A stretch of DNA of 40,082 nucleotides, taken from NCBI RefSeq assembly GCF_003105115.1, contig NZ_QETH01000040.1:1-40082 (forward strand), written 5' to 3'. The notes under the pieces were generated by a model that saw only the letters and a program-made list of their open reading frames with translations, did not search any database and was not told the origin of the DNA. Origin of the DNA: Flavobacterium sp. HTF. Its GTDB lineage: Bacteria; Bacteroidota; Bacteroidia; Flavobacteriales; Flavobacteriaceae. Both the position numbers and the translations under genes were made by a program. Below are positions 26,801 to 34,976 of this stretch, piece by piece (within the stretch, counting starts at the first letter, position 1; the number at the start of each line of letters is the position of its first letter).

Positions 26801-29800
26801 GCAGTTAACGATTGACAAATCGTTTGATCAGGACCCGCATCCGGAGTTGTCAAATCTGCTGTAACCGTAATTTGAACCGTATCTGTTGTTGGCGTACATA
26901 TCGTACCGTTAGTAACTGTCCATCTAAAAACATAAACTCCTCCCGTTACTGTCAGATTGGAAACTCTTGTATTTGGTGATATTTCAGAACTAAAAACAGC
27001 TGTCGTTGGGCCTGAATCCTGGGTCCATTTTCCAGTCCCAACAACTGGAGTCGTTGCTGTAAGAGTCGTTGTCGATCCACAAATTGTGTTATCTCCGCCT
27101 GCATTTGCAAGCGATGGCGCATCTGAGTATACAACACGCACCTGATCTGAGCTACTACAGCTTCCAGAACTGACTTTCCAATTGAAAACATAAGTTCCAA
27201 AACCTGGATTACTGTATATTGCATTAGGATCTGAAGCATCAGAAAACGTTCCAACATTCGGTCCGGACAAAATAGTCCACTCTCCGGTGGTTCCTAAATC
27301 TGGTGGAGTTGCTGTAAGCTGAATTTGCTGAACAGGCAAATCTGCACCACACAAACTTTGATCTGTTCCCGCATTTGGGGCAGTTGCCACACTTCCATTA
27401 ATTATTACGCTAATATCATCAAATGTTTCAGGACAAGATCCCTGAGCTGCAACTGTATATCTAAAAACATAAGTTCCCGGAATCAAGCCGGTTACTGATG
27501 CACTGTTATTTCCTGTTGATGTTATTGTGGGTGTATTTGGTCCCGAAACATAACTCCAGGTTCCTGTACTTCCATTGTTTCCTGTTAAGTTAAGTGGTCC
27601 TTCTAAACAAGTTGCATAATCTGAACCTGCAGCAGCTGCTTCGGTTACATTTATGGCAACCTGATCTTTACTTTCAGGGCAGTTTAATCCGGTAGAAGTT
27701 GTCCATTCTAAAATATACTGACCGGTTATTAAATTAGACAAAGTTGAAACTGCTGAGGCTGCATCAGAAAAAACAGGTGAATTTGGTCCGCTTATTAATG
27801 ACCAAATTCCACTTCCTATACTTGGCGGTGTTGCACCAAGCGTAACACTTGTCTGATTACATGTTGTCTGATCTGCTCCGGCAATTGCCTGAGATGGTGC
27901 TTCATTAATATTTAACTGTACCGAATCTGAAGAGGAAACACAAACACCTCTTGAAATTGTCCATTTGTATACCCATGCGCCCGTTGTTAACCCGGTAATC
28001 GTTGTTGTCGGATTTGAAGGATTTGTAATTACCGGCCCGTCACCCCCACTTACAAATTCCCACAAACCGGTTTCTCCGGCCGCAGGTGTATTTGCGGTTA
28101 CTGTTGCAGTGCTTCCGCAAATGCTCTGATCTGCTCCTGCCTGAGCAACAGTTATGCTTGGAGCAATTGTAATGCCTACGGTATCACTATCATCAGTACA
28201 GCCAACTCCACTAATCGTCCATGTAAATTCATAATCACCGTCACTTAAACCTGTTACCGTAGTATTATATTGACCGGGATTTGTTATTATTACCGCAATA
28301 CCAGAAGTCTGAACCCATGATCCTGTTCCGGGAGCCGGATTATTTGCAGCTAAGGTTATTGTTGCAGTTCCTGCAGGTAAACATTGGTCCGGGCCCGCAT
28401 CAGCGTTAGCTCCTTGCGAATTATTGGTGGCAACTGTAACAGTATCTGACGATGTATCGCAGCCATTTGCAATTGTCCAGGTAAAAGTATAAGCCGTATT
28501 TTGTGCTAATCCTGAAGCTGTTGCATTTGGGTCATTAACATTACTAAAAGTTATTGCTGTAGCCGGAGACACTGTCCAGGTTCCGGTTTCACTGCTCAAT
28601 GTTGTATTTCCCTGTAACTTAACTGGTATACCGTAGCAAACAGACTGATCATTTCCTGCATTTGCCTGACTTGGTATTGCATTCGAAACAATAACCTGTG
28701 AAATACTTTGTGTAACATCACAAGCTGCTCCTCCAGAGATAGTCCATCTAAATTCGTATCGTCCATTTACTAAAGAAGAAACAGTGGTTGTAGGATCTGC
28801 TACATTAGAAAAAACAGCTGTAGAAGGGCCTGAAACCTGAGACCATTTACCCCTTCCGCGTGTCGGGATATTTCCTGCCAAAACCGCTGTAGTTAAATTA
28901 CATCCCAGATTTTGGGTTGTTCCGGCATTTGAACCTGCAGGTTGTGCCGATGAAACTATTGTAACATCATCATAGACGGTTTCGCAAAGACTTCCCGGAT
29001 TTGGATTTTTGATGACCCTGACAATATAAGTCCCTGAAAACAATAATTGATCCACATCAAAACTATTGCCCGAAAAATTTACTAAAGGTGTTGGATATGA
29101 AGGATAAGGAGGGTTCAAAAGAGGGGGCACAATTGGTTCGCTGACGATCTGCCAACTGGTCTGTCCGCTTCCAACTGAAGTAACCGGAATTGTAGCGGTA
29201 AAAACATTACAACCTAATTCCTGATCTGGCCCTGCTGTTATTGCTATCTGGTTTTCTAAAACTATAGTATGGGTTCCGGTACTTACGCAATTGGTAACAC
29301 TATTGGTTAAAGTGTATAAAAAAGTATAGGTCCCCAAACTTGTCATTCCGGTAACCAATGTCGAAGGAGAAGTTGGATTTACAATAGTGGATGCAGGTCC
29401 TCCGGTTTGTGTCCATTGTACTGTTTCATTTACATATAATGGTATGGTACCTTGTAAAGTCGTTGCTGTTCTTCCGTCACAATAGTACAATGATACACCG
29501 GCAACATTAGTAACGTCAGCAGTTGGCGCAGGAACTGTAACGGTTACGTCATCAACTCCGTTTGCACAAGTTCCTGCCACTGTCCATCTAAAAACATATG
29601 TTCCTTCAACCAGTCCATTTACATTGGTATTATTAGTATTCGGATTTGAAAAATTAGGAATATTTGGTCCCGAAACCACTGTCCATGTTCCCTGTTGTTG
29701 TCCAGGAACAGTACCTCCAAAACTGCCATTTAAATTTACACTTTCTGTCGCCGAATAACAATTAGAAAGAGTAATGTCAGATCCTGCCGTAACAGGTTCA

Positions 29801-30453
29801 ACACCTCCTAAAGTTGAAATGACAACCTCATCAAAAGAGGTACAGCCCGAGGATGTATTTGATATGGTCCAAACCAGGATACTACTTCCGGAACTGGTAC
29901 CGGAAACCGTAATTGTTGTATTAGGAGAATTTGGATTATTTATGGTGATTCCGGCATTATTTGGGCCTTTGATAGTCCATGTTCCGGTTTCAGAAGTTCC
30001 GGGTAAATTTCCATTTAGCGCATACGTTCCCTGACAATATGTTTGATCTGTTCCTGCATTTGCAAAAGTTACAGGCAAAATAGTTATATAAACATCATCA
30101 AAAACTGTTGAGCCATCTGCACATTGAGCCGTTAATCTGAATCCGTATGTATTTCCCGGTGAAGCTCCTTTTACTAAAACCTGAACTAAATTGGGAGTGG
30201 TTATGTTAACTGCGTTTCCCGATATCTGGGTCCAAAATGGGTTTTGCAAATAATCAGCTCCAACATCAGCATTGGCAGTTCCAAATAAATAAAACTCATC
30301 TGGCAGCAGTTCTAATTGACCACCCGGACACTGGCTTCTGTCTGCATTTGCATTTACTGTACAGTTTTGAGAAAATGTATATAATGGAAAGAGAAATAAA
30401 ATTAATAAAACTTTTTTCACGTCAAAATCAATCAAAAAGTAAATTAATTTCAT
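17806..30453 (-). CDS. Giant secreted repeat protein with type IX type B sorting domain (4215 residues)
   Basis: A very large surface or secreted protein, probably an adhesin. After a signal peptide (residues 1-29, ending YTFSQ) come about 16 PKD-like modules of ~89 residues (about 30-1455, motif AGxDQTxC, then W..SGP, then FxWTxS). About 11 Ig-like modules of ~95 residues follow (1456-2497, motif ICxGG, then YQWQ, then YYRxxV), and then one SprB-repeat-like segment (2498-2580). Next are 11 modules of ~105 residues (2581-3740, INALTNDxLNG and ICExLNPxNC) and three DUF11-like modules (3741-4112). The end (4113-4215) is a type B sorting domain: SPNGDGINE, IYDRWGVLVYD, LPNGTYFYVI. Most modules carry a cysteine pair. 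The PorP/SprF-like gene downstream is its likely partner. Confidence 0.93.
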   Translation of the reverse strand: MKLIYFLIDFDVKKVLLILFLFPLYTFSQNCTVNANADRSQCPGGQLELLPDEFYLFGTANADVGADYLQNPFWTQISGNAVNITTPNLVQVLVKGASPGNTYGFRLTAQCADGSTVFDDVYITILPVTFANAGTDQTYCQGTYALNGNLPGTSETGTWTIKGPNNAGITINNPNSPNTTITVSGTSSGSSILVWTISNTSSGCTSFDEVVISTLGGVEPVTAGSDITLSNCYSATESVNLNGSFGGTVPGQQQGTWTVVSGPNIPNFSNPNTNNTNVNGLVEGTYVFRWTVAGTCANGVDDVTVTVPAPTADVTNVAGVSLYYCDGRTATTLQGTIPLYVNETVQWTQTGGPASTIVNPTSPSTLVTGMTSLGTYTFLYTLTNSVTNCVSTGTHTIVLENQIAITAGPDQELGCNVFTATIPVTSVGSGQTSWQIVSEPIVPPLLNPPYPSYPTPLVNFSGNSFDVDQLLFSGTYIVRVIKNPNPGSLCETVYDDVTIVSSAQPAGSNAGTTQNLGCNLTTAVLAGNIPTRGRGKWSQVSGPSTAVFSNVADPTTTVSSLVNGRYEFRWTISGGAACDVTQSISQVIVSNAIPSQANAGNDQSVCYGIPVKLQGNTTLSSETGTWTVSPATAITFSNVNDPNATASGLAQNTAYTFTWTIANGCDTSSDTVTVATNNSQGANADAGPDQCLPAGTATITLAANNPAPGTGSWVQTSGIAVIITNPGQYNTTVTGLSDGDYEFTWTISGVGCTDDSDTVGITIAPSITVAQAGADQSICGSTATVTANTPAAGETGLWEFVSGGDGPVITNPSNPTTTITGLTTGAWVYKWTISRGVCVSSSDSVQLNINEAPSQAIAGADQTTCNQTSVTLGATPPSIGSGIWSLISGPNSPVFSDAASAVSTLSNLITGQYILEWTTSTGLNCPESKDQVAINVTEAAAAGSDYATCLEGPLNLTGNNGSTGTWSYVSGPNTPTITSTGNNSASVTGLIPGTYVFRYTVAAQGSCPETFDDISVIINGSVATAPNAGTDQSLCGADLPVQQIQLTATPPDLGTTGEWTILSGPNVGTFSDASDPNAIYSNPGFGTYVFNWKVSSGSCSSSDQVRVVYSDAPSLANAGGDNTICGSTTTLTATTPVVGTGKWTQDSGPTTAVFSSEISPNTRVSNLTVTGGVYVFRWTVTNGTICTPTTDTVQITVTADLTTPDAGPDQTICQSLTAVSSANPITVGTGTWSQFNGPALGSFSDPANPNTVFTPNGAGTYILRWTATNLSCTFFDDMVLIVDPLPSSSNAGTPISVCQFQPVNLNGNTPTVGTGLWTQVSGATTAVFANAASPATAVFGTQAGVYVFRWTISSGTCVPSSSDVTVTINQLPPLADAGTDQTICNTSVTTLSGNNPSSGTGTWTFVLNAGNTAVITNPNLYNTTVTGISAGQTRLKWTISSGSCAPYSDEVNIQKPSNLITSALTSDTTICQGGTLTLTTTPSGSLTPYSYQWQSSPNGVSGWTNISGQTGASYTTDSNLTIGDYFYRVNVFNSCTQITSNVAKLTIIADPLVTLQPIGNTICSGGTHTMTVAATTTNLSAGTLNYQWQSSVDGISNWVNVSGGTGAGTTNYTTAALTSNLYFRARISQTGSGCEIFSNSALVNVTIITAQPVNPSPICVGGIVNITIAASLNGGSGSLSYQWQSNSGSGFVNETNASANTPNFTSDPLTGNTNFRCLVTSSVTNCILTSNVVTATVVPDPAITVQPANGTVCVGGSHTLNVVATGGVPGLIYQWYSGPDGSNFAPISGATSSTYTTPALNSTTFYRVEVSAAGNGCGSVTSNNALVVVDPDPVVNQQPVGNTICSGNTHIMSVIASGNAVFPLSYQWQSSINGSTGWSNVTGGTGANTDTYTTASLTATLYYRVQIRQSPSGCETFSDAVPVIVATITTQPIPTTICIGGIVNLNITASLNGGTGTLSYQWQNSANGTSGWTNVTDGTGATTNSYTSGALSVNTFYRCVVTSSTTNCTIISNVAQATVVPDPTITVQPTGTTICSGGNYTLAVTATNGTPSLNYQWFSSTDNNTFTSISGATSSTYNTPALTQTTYYRVDVSATGNGCTTITSSVAIIIVLSDISITTQPVQRTNICSGSTATLNVTVSGGSGNYNYQWKNAIVLTGPYTNIPGAISASYTTPALSQNNYYQVVISDGTQGCDPVTSNISAVIIPTITTQPLVPATVCTGGTVSLTTAASANGGSATFSYQWQSSSDGSTGWTNVTAGSGGTTPNYSSGPLTATTYFRALITSATPACTLITNVVSAVVIPDPTIATQPTGGNICEGGTFTMTSGAADGSGNYTYQWQESLNGTSGWANVTNGSGANTPTYTTGIVTADTFYRLQVTDSGMGCGVINSSAAKVDVFESPIITLQPLDDEVCTNQTHTFTVTAFGNIPSGTLLYQWQTALVLAGPYSNVTDGTGGTTASYTTPVYTTAGNRYFRVVISQLQAGCETASNQVTLNVFDIPAAPVGSVIQQPSCTNATGIISITNPDLGTGYEYSIDGITFQASNIFAGLPPGNETIYVRRIGLNTCISGGTTFTIFNRVCAVPETFASISGDLGGNTGTQTILDSDTINGVIVNTSDITVTINSISSYLTFDPLTNTISVAPATPADDYTLTYTICETANPSNCSTTTEIINVTTAGIDARIDIVPFIVNGYVDNFNVINALTNDRLASLPVTVSNVQISLVNPALPIDPLVTTVPVLDIATGNVDVPAGTVKGLYEIRYRICEIASPSNCDTASILIQVGTTIIDANDDWVENINGFIGQVNAVNALTNDTLNGTAITSANFDEIIITQELPATPLYPGANVPILSPATGWVSVPAETPADTYYITYHICEKLNPSNCSDASIAIVVDPAPIVANDDVINNVNGYEGAANIINAYTGNDTFNGIAVNITLVGLITPTILIPAAPINGGPVPELIVASGRVNIPAGTPAGQYQIKYQLCENLNPGHCDDAIITINVTAPEIIATDDAVANVNSYSGAADILNAYDNDTLNGGTLDLSTITTTVISVPGAINGGPVPSFDIATGLVSVPPKTPAGEYKFVYQICESLNTGNCDQATITITVVSAPIIAENDVPFAPVNGFAGNPNVINALDNDTLDGIPVLLSEVQTDVLIPATSINGSPIPVLNPLTGNVSVPAGTAAGNYFITYRLSEKLNLTNNDTAIITIEVTAPLIQANDDTVANINGYVTTVNAINVLANDTLNGIAASLNDINITVDTPAASINGGSVPVLQPLTGMVSVPAGTPAGDYEITYHICEKLNPANCNDATVYVTVAGPPILAVNDNVAGINGYKGETNVINAITNDLLNGTPVQLAQINITSISTATPADYVSGNPVPVLNTTTGIVDVPAETSSGTYTIHYSICEKLNPANCSEADIVIQVIAATIIANNDIDLNVNGYTGSSNAFNVLDNDSFDDSSIESKTAKIKAINISQITITILNPANSVNGNPNVPVLDTATGIISVPPQTPAGLYTIQYRISENLNPSNFDDATVFITVTAAVIEANSDTVLNVNGFNGQADVINAITNDNLNGVAAQLAEITIGAVTPATPINAGPVPTLDIVTGNLNVPAGTPSGTYTIRYEICEKLNPANCSQADIIVTVISGPIIANDDSASGINGLDGAVNVVNVLTNDLLDNAAPALSQITINVVSPADAISGGAVPNLNTSTGLVSVPAGTSSGIYTIVYQICENLNATNCDQAVIKLTVVQPEITLVKRGVFSDTNGDGYAQPGELIRYIFLIANTGSIDLNNVTVTDPKAVISGTPVATLIAGHVNTTNYTATYVLTQADINSGFVVNQALVTAQPTSGTAIQDLSDSDDPTLTGDDDPTVTPVIQFKDLTLIKGGQLTGTGGVGSVINYNFTVRNTGNVTLSNVEITDPMLTATSIVVTPSTLAPGENGTAIASYTVNAADVVSGEVINTALAIGDDPQGNSVIDVSDSTDPVLTGDDDPTVVDLTLNPSIALIKTAVFNDENKNGYAEIGETVTYNFALTNTGNIVLVNVVVKDPKPGITISGGPIILSQGETNSTIFKGTYVLTAADIEAGFVENQAEAEAVTLDELTATDLSDDNSNLENDPTILPLNVCKVIIYNAVSPNGDGINEIFKIDGIECYPQAYVQIYDRWGVLVYDAYGYDNESIAFKGISEGRATVNRQKRLPNGTYFYVITYITYLNEPVSQTGYLYLSGN
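19234..22713 (-). repeat. Coding tandem array of 11 modules with ICExLNPxNC motif
   Basis: Approximate limits. Each ~105-residue module opens with a NDD...VNGYxG...NALTNDxLNG stretch and closes with PAGTxxGxYxIxYxICExLNPxNC. Nine of eleven keep both cysteines of the closing motif and two lack both. Confidence 0.75.
22963..26088 (-). repeat. Coding tandem array of 11 Ig-like modules with a three-module super-repeat
   Basis: Approximate limits. Modules of ~95 residues share TQPxxxxICxGG, YQWQSS and YYRVxV. Modules 2, 5, 8, 11 resemble each other, as do 3, 6, 9 and 4, 7, 10, so the unit of duplication appears to be three modules (about 850 bases). Confidence 0.65.
26089..30366 (-). repeat. Coding tandem array of ~16 PKD-like modules
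   Basis: Approximate limits. Each module is about 267 bases (89 residues) and opens with A-G-x-D-Q-x-x-C, has a G-x-W-x-x-x-S-G-P turn and closes with F-x-W-T-x-S and a second cysteine. The first module is divergent. The copies are well separated in sequence, so the array is old. Confidence 0.75.
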
Positions 30454-30790
30454 CTCTTTTGTGTTTAAACTTAAAAAAATTGATGCGAATTCTTTGGATG
30501 GTCATCTGAGCAATCAGTCATGATTTTGGGTTCTGTATAAGCATTACGTTTCTGTTTTTTGAACCTCCAAATGCTAAACATAGAACTACAGAATCAACCG
30601 GAACAAAATTTAGGAATAGTAAAATTAAAATATTGCATTCTAAAAGGTTATCTTAAAATGGTTGCATATCCAATGATCTTGTTCCATATTATAAAATGAA
30701 ACGATATATGATCAGAAACTTTAAAAGTAAAAAGCCTTTAAACATTGCTGTTTAAAGGCTTTTCTTTTTTGAAAACTTCCAAAAAACATT
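30454..30790. other. Spacer with the presumed promoter region of the giant gene
   Basis: About 340 bases. The left part is upstream of the giant gene; I find no perfect TAnnTTTG box on the minus strand, so its promoter is unassigned. The right part holds the sulfatase terminator. No gene seen. Confidence 0.4.
30730..30763. terminator. Strong terminator downstream of the sulfatase gene
   Basis: A 14-bp perfect stem (30730-30743 with 30750-30763) and a 6-base loop, with A/T runs on both sides, so it could stop transcription in both directions. On the minus strand it follows the sulfatase stop by 28 bases. Confidence 0.85.
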
Positions 30791-33190
30791 TTACTCTCTC
30801 GACATTTTCACTTTAAATTCATGTTCTATATTTTGATAAGCATCATTGCTTACGTCATAAACTACTTTTGCAATCCTGCCTCCATTAAAATCGAATTTGG
30901 TTTTATATTGCTTGCTAACAGGATCGCCACTGTCACGTCCGATACATAAACCTTCTCCTGAAAGAGAATAATGGCCTGCCTGAGTACGAAAAGGTTTTTC
31001 GTCTACTACTTTATCATCTACATAAAGCCTCATTTTACCTAAAGTCTCATTTTTATCGCTCATTTTTTCTTTTACAAATTCAACCCCGACAATGTGTTTT
31101 CCATTTGCCGGAACTGAAGTGCTTAAAACCTGCTCGGGTGCAAGACCAAGGAAATTGTAGACATAAGTCAGTTTTCCGTCTTTTGCAAATAAACTGTACC
31201 CTCCAAAACGGGATCCCTGAGATACTATAACGCCTTTTGTATCGTTTGTGAAATCTACTTCGGCCAGAATTTTAAAAGAACGCCCAAGCGTTGGTGCGGC
31301 GGAAGCTTCCGGTATTTCTGTTGTTCCCGGATAATAAATGAACCTGCCGTCTGTCGGAATTTCCTTGTGGTATTCCAATTTATGAAATTCCGGTATTGAA
31401 AGATCATTTAGCGGCAGAACGTTATATTTTTTTGCCTCATCCATCCATACCTGTTGCATCTCTTTTACTTTTTCAGGATATTTTGAAGCAAGATCTGTAG
31501 ATTCTGAACGATCTGCATCTACATTATACAGCTCCCATTGATCTTTATCGAAATTTCCAATATTTACAGGCAAAGCACCATGAACTGCCGTAGCTTTCCA
31601 CCCGTCTTTCCAGATTCCTCTTGTACCTACCATTTCATAATACTGCACTTTTTTGGCGGTTGGTGCTTTTGCATTATCAAAACTGTATTTCATCGAAACA
31701 CCTGCAAGTGGTTCCTGTTTCACACCATCAACTACATCTGGCATTGTTAAACCGCAGGCTTCCAGAATGGTTGGAACAATATCAGTGCAATGATGATACT
31801 GGCTTCTCAATTCACCTTTTGCTTTAATTCCTTTGGGCCAGCAAATTACAAGGGGATCAGCAGTACCGCCACTGTAACCTGAATATCTTTTAAACATTTT
31901 GAACGGTGTCGAAAATGCTGCCGCCCATCCTGTTGGGTAATGATTGTATGTATCCTCTGAACCCAGTTTATCAATCATGCTCAAATTAACTTTCATATCA
32001 TCCGGATAGGCATTAAAAAAATTATTCTCATTTACCGAACCGTTTGGAGAACCTTCTGCAGAAGCTCCATTATCAGCACAATACATAATCAAAGTATTAT
32101 CAAACTGACCGGAGTCTTTCAGGTATTTAATTACACGACCAACTTCTGCATCTGTAAATTCGGAGTAAGCAGCATACACCTCTGCCATACGACTAAATAA
32201 TTTTTTTTCTTCTGCCGAAAGACTGTTCCAGGGTTTTACAGAATCTCCCTCAGAAAATTTGCCTTTTGGCATAGGATTTAAAGGGGTGAGTTTTGTTCCT
32301 TTTGGCATAATGCCTTTATCGACCATGCGTTTAAGTACCCAATCTCTGTAAGCTTCGTAGCCGTCATCAAATTTCCCTTTGTACTTCGCAATATAATCAG
32401 CAGGTGCATGGTGGGGCGCATGGTTGGCGCCGGGATTGTACCACATAAACCATGGTTTATCCGGCTTAGATTGTTTTGAATCCTGAATATAAGCAATTGC
32501 TTTATCGGCTAAATCTTTGCTTAGATGATACCCGTTTTCAGGTTGCGAAGGCTGATCTATAAAGTGGTTATCTTCTATAAGGCTTGGATACCACTGATTT
32601 GTTTCCCCTCCAATAAATCCATAAAAACGATCAAATCCAAGTCCAAGAGGCCATCGTTCTTTTGATGAAGCCATATCGAGAGCGTCTACAGGCACGTTGT
32701 GGTTCTTACCGATCCAAAAGGTTGACCATCCGGCTTCACGCAATACGGTTGCAAGCGTGGCATTTTCTTTTGGAATATGGCCACTGTAACCCGGAAATCC
32801 AACTGCAGATTCTGATATAGAGCCAAATCCGTTTTGATGATGATTACGACCTGTCAAAAGTGTAGAACGGGTAGGCGAACATACCGATGTGGTGTGCCAT
32901 TGTGTATATGTGATTCCATTTTTAGCCAGTTCATCCATCGTTGGCATATTGATTCGGCCGCCATAAGGTGACCATGCGGCAAAACCAGTATCATCATATA
33001 AAATGATCAGTACATTTGGGGCGTCTTTTTTTGCTTTCGTTTCAAGAAATGCAGGCCAGTCGCCTTTAGAATCCCGGATATCGAGTTTAATATCTCCACC
33101 AAATGTTTTTCAGTCTTGTTTTTTAGGCGGATTCTGTGCCAGCACGGATAAGCAACAGAAAAATAGTAAAAGTTTAAATAGTATTTTCAT
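30791..33190 (-). pseudogene. Secreted arylsulfatase interrupted by one in-frame TGA
   Basis: The whole frame from the ATG at 33190 to 30791 would encode about 799 residues, the usual length of this arylsulfatase group. A signal peptide (FFCCLSVLAQ) comes first. Codon 27 is TGA (33110-33112), where homologues as I recall them read tryptophan (KxDWKTFGG). After it the same frame continues with LYDDTG metal ligands, WSPYGGRINMPTMDELA, and the catalytic signature C104-S-P-T-R, whose cysteine is converted to formylglycine. The C-terminal ~200 residues look like a concanavalin-type beta domain. Without readthrough, translation could only restart inside, at 32947 for example, losing the signal peptide and metal ligands. 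It may be a point mutation, a sequencing error or readthrough. Confidence 0.85.
33110..33112 (-). other. In-frame TGA in place of an expected TGG
   Basis: Minus-strand codon TGA between K-K-Q-D and K-T-F-G-G. A single G-to-A change of a TGG tryptophan codon explains it. No frameshift is present on either side. Confidence 0.8.
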
Positions 33191-33209
33191 AGCTGTATGG
33201 GTTAAATAG

Positions 33210-34691
33210 TTACTTAACTTCTTCAAAATCGCCAGGTTTCCAGCTTCCGTTAAAAGCTGCAGTTTCCGGGCCATAAATTCTGAAATAGGCGAACCAGCCT
33301 ACATTTGGTATGGTTTTAATCCATTGTCCTTCTTTGCCTGCGGGAGCTTTTGGTCCAAAATACAAGTCGATTGTTTTTCCCGCTATTTTATCTTTCAATT
33401 CAAATAAAGAGCGTAATGCTGCTTTATTTTGATCCGTATTAACCTGGCTTCTGGTTTTAGCATCATAAATAGTAAGCGACCAGAACAATTTTGCCGGAAC
33501 AGGTGTCGGAATGGTTAGTTTATAGGTTTTGCCACCGTCTACGTATTTTCCTGTATTATCTTTAAGTCCAAGCCAATACAATGAGCCGGCTCCTTCTTTT
33601 CTTCTAAACATTGATGGCGAAGCCCCAATTGCCTGATAAAACCAGGTTTCACGAGCATCAAGATCAACATAATCCGGAGTATTAAAATCCCCGTCTTCAA
33701 ATCTTAGTCCTACCCATTCCCATTGGCGGTCTTTCCATACAATACGATCGGAACGTCTGTCGGCAAAAGATTGTACTCTCATTTGTGAATTGGCAATTTT
33801 TGCTGCCTTTTCAAGTATCGATTTAAGCCTTGAATCCGGTTTAAAAGGCTGCCCCTTCTTTATGCCTAATATTGCAAGTTCACCGTAATAATCCCGATAA
33901 CCATCATATGCCGGTTCACGTTGTATTACATCGTTTAATTCCTCCCAGTATTTTATATTATTTTCCCAATCAACAGGGGTTGTGTTTTGAGGTTTATTGG
34001 TGAGTTCTAGCCATGCAGGTTCTTTCCAGTCTGATGATTTATTTAAAGGATACACTTTTACAGTTGTAATACGCTGCATCGCTGCTTTTACATCGCCGCC
34101 TACAGGAAGTGAACGAATTCCGACAATCAAATTATCTGAGGATGATTTCCAAACATGATAACCCGAAGAAGGCGCCGTGCCTTTGTAACCCGGTGGCAGT
34201 AACAAATGCTTTCCTCCATTTCCCGCATCCGGTCCCGGTATTCCCATATCTGCTACCCATCGCTGGTTAATATCCATAGCGACAACAATAAGCGGACCTT
34301 TGGGCACTTCAATCACCATTGGCCCTTTTGATAAATCGATAGGTATAGGACCATATGGAGTATCTGAATTGAGGGTAAACCCTATTTGTCCGGGTTTAGT
34401 ATCTAATGTTCCGAAGGAGGTATTAGCTATAACTCCAATAGGGGCATTCCCTTTAAACATCGCCTGCCCCGAAACTGTAGGATAGAAAAATTTATAAGCC
34501 TGAATAGCCCTGCTTAAATCGGCATCGTCATAAGCTTTCCTGATTGTCGCTTCAGTTGGATAACCGCCTACAAATTCATAATCTGAAACTGTGTCGGCAG
34601 AGTCCGGGGTACTTTTTGTAGCTTCATTTTCTTTTTTACAGCCTGTTATAACCAAAAGCAGAAAAATGATATAAACTGATAATTTTTTCAT
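33210..34691 (-). CDS. DUF1254/DUF1214 domain lipoprotein
   Basis: A 493-residue exported protein with a lipoprotein signal (MKKLSVYIIFLLLVITGC, lipid on the cysteine at 18). The first half (about 75-200) matches the DUF1254 type, with QAYKFFYPTVSG and TPYGPIPIDLSKGPMVIEVP. The end (about 370-485) matches DUF1214, with LTIYDAKTRSQV and LYFGPKAPAGKEGQWI. The function of this family is not established. It is 19 bases upstream of the sulfatase start on the same strand, so the two form an operon. A TAACTTTG -7 box lies 38 bases before its ATG. Confidence 0.88.
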   Translation of the reverse strand: MKKLSVYIIFLLLVITGCKKENEATKSTPDSADTVSDYEFVGGYPTEATIRKAYDDADLSRAIQAYKFFYPTVSGQAMFKGNAPIGVIANTSFGTLDTKPGQIGFTLNSDTPYGPIPIDLSKGPMVIEVPKGPLIVVAMDINQRWVADMGIPGPDAGNGGKHLLLPPGYKGTAPSSGYHVWKSSSDNLIVGIRSLPVGGDVKAAMQRITTVKVYPLNKSSDWKEPAWLELTNKPQNTTPVDWENNIKYWEELNDVIQREPAYDGYRDYYGELAILGIKKGQPFKPDSRLKSILEKAAKIANSQMRVQSFADRRSDRIVWKDRQWEWVGLRFEDGDFNTPDYVDLDARETWFYQAIGASPSMFRRKEGAGSLYWLGLKDNTGKYVDGGKTYKLTIPTPVPAKLFWSLTIYDAKTRSQVNTDQNKAALRSLFELKDKIAGKTIDLYFGPKAPAGKEGQWIKTIPNVGWFAYFRIYGPETAAFNGSWKPGDFEEVK

Positions 34692-34728
34692 GTAAATTGA
34701 TTTAGAGAATTAAACTTCAAAACATTAT

Positions 34729-34736
34729 CAAAGTTA
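34729..34736 (-). promoter_or_regulatory. -7 box of the DUF1254-sulfatase operon
   Basis: On the minus strand it reads TAACTTTG, a TAnnTTTG match 38 bases before the ATG at 34691. The -33 TTG is not at the usual distance. Confidence 0.5.
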
Positions 34737-34895
34737 TTATCGCCTGTCAATTTTTAAATTATCACGAGCCTTAAATTAGGTTTCATATTATAATTTGAAA
34801 CAAAGTTTTAATCAATTTAAGTTCTCGTCACTTTAAAAGGCTTTTGTATTAAAGGTATAAAAGCAATGAGTTAGGAAATATGAAACATATAATAC

Positions 34896-34933
34896 AAAAA
34901 GCGCCAACTGAAGAACAGTTGGCGCCTTTTTAT
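34896..34933. terminator. Terminator of the SusC-SusD operon
   Basis: GCGCCAACTG (34901-34910) and CAGTTGGCGC (34916-34925) form a perfect 10-bp stem, with A-run and T-run flanks, 44 bases after the susD stop on the minus strand. It can work in both directions. Confidence 0.85.
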
Positions 34934-34976
34934 ACTATTTCTATACTTTAGAAAAACTATAGAGAGTACCTAAATA

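Noticed and set aside
18602..30034. Many plus-strand open frames opposite the giant gene
   Set aside because: They are shadows of the repetitive, Thr/Ser/Val-rich coding strand and carry no known motifs.
17806..30453. Dense repeats resembling a CRISPR or satellite array
   Set aside because: The repeats are diverged protein modules of ~270-315 bases in one long frame, not short identical repeats with spacers.
32278..32496. Minus-strand open frame within the sulfatase region, and similar plus-strand frames at 31538-31827
   Set aside because: Out-of-frame shadows of the sulfatase coding sequence.
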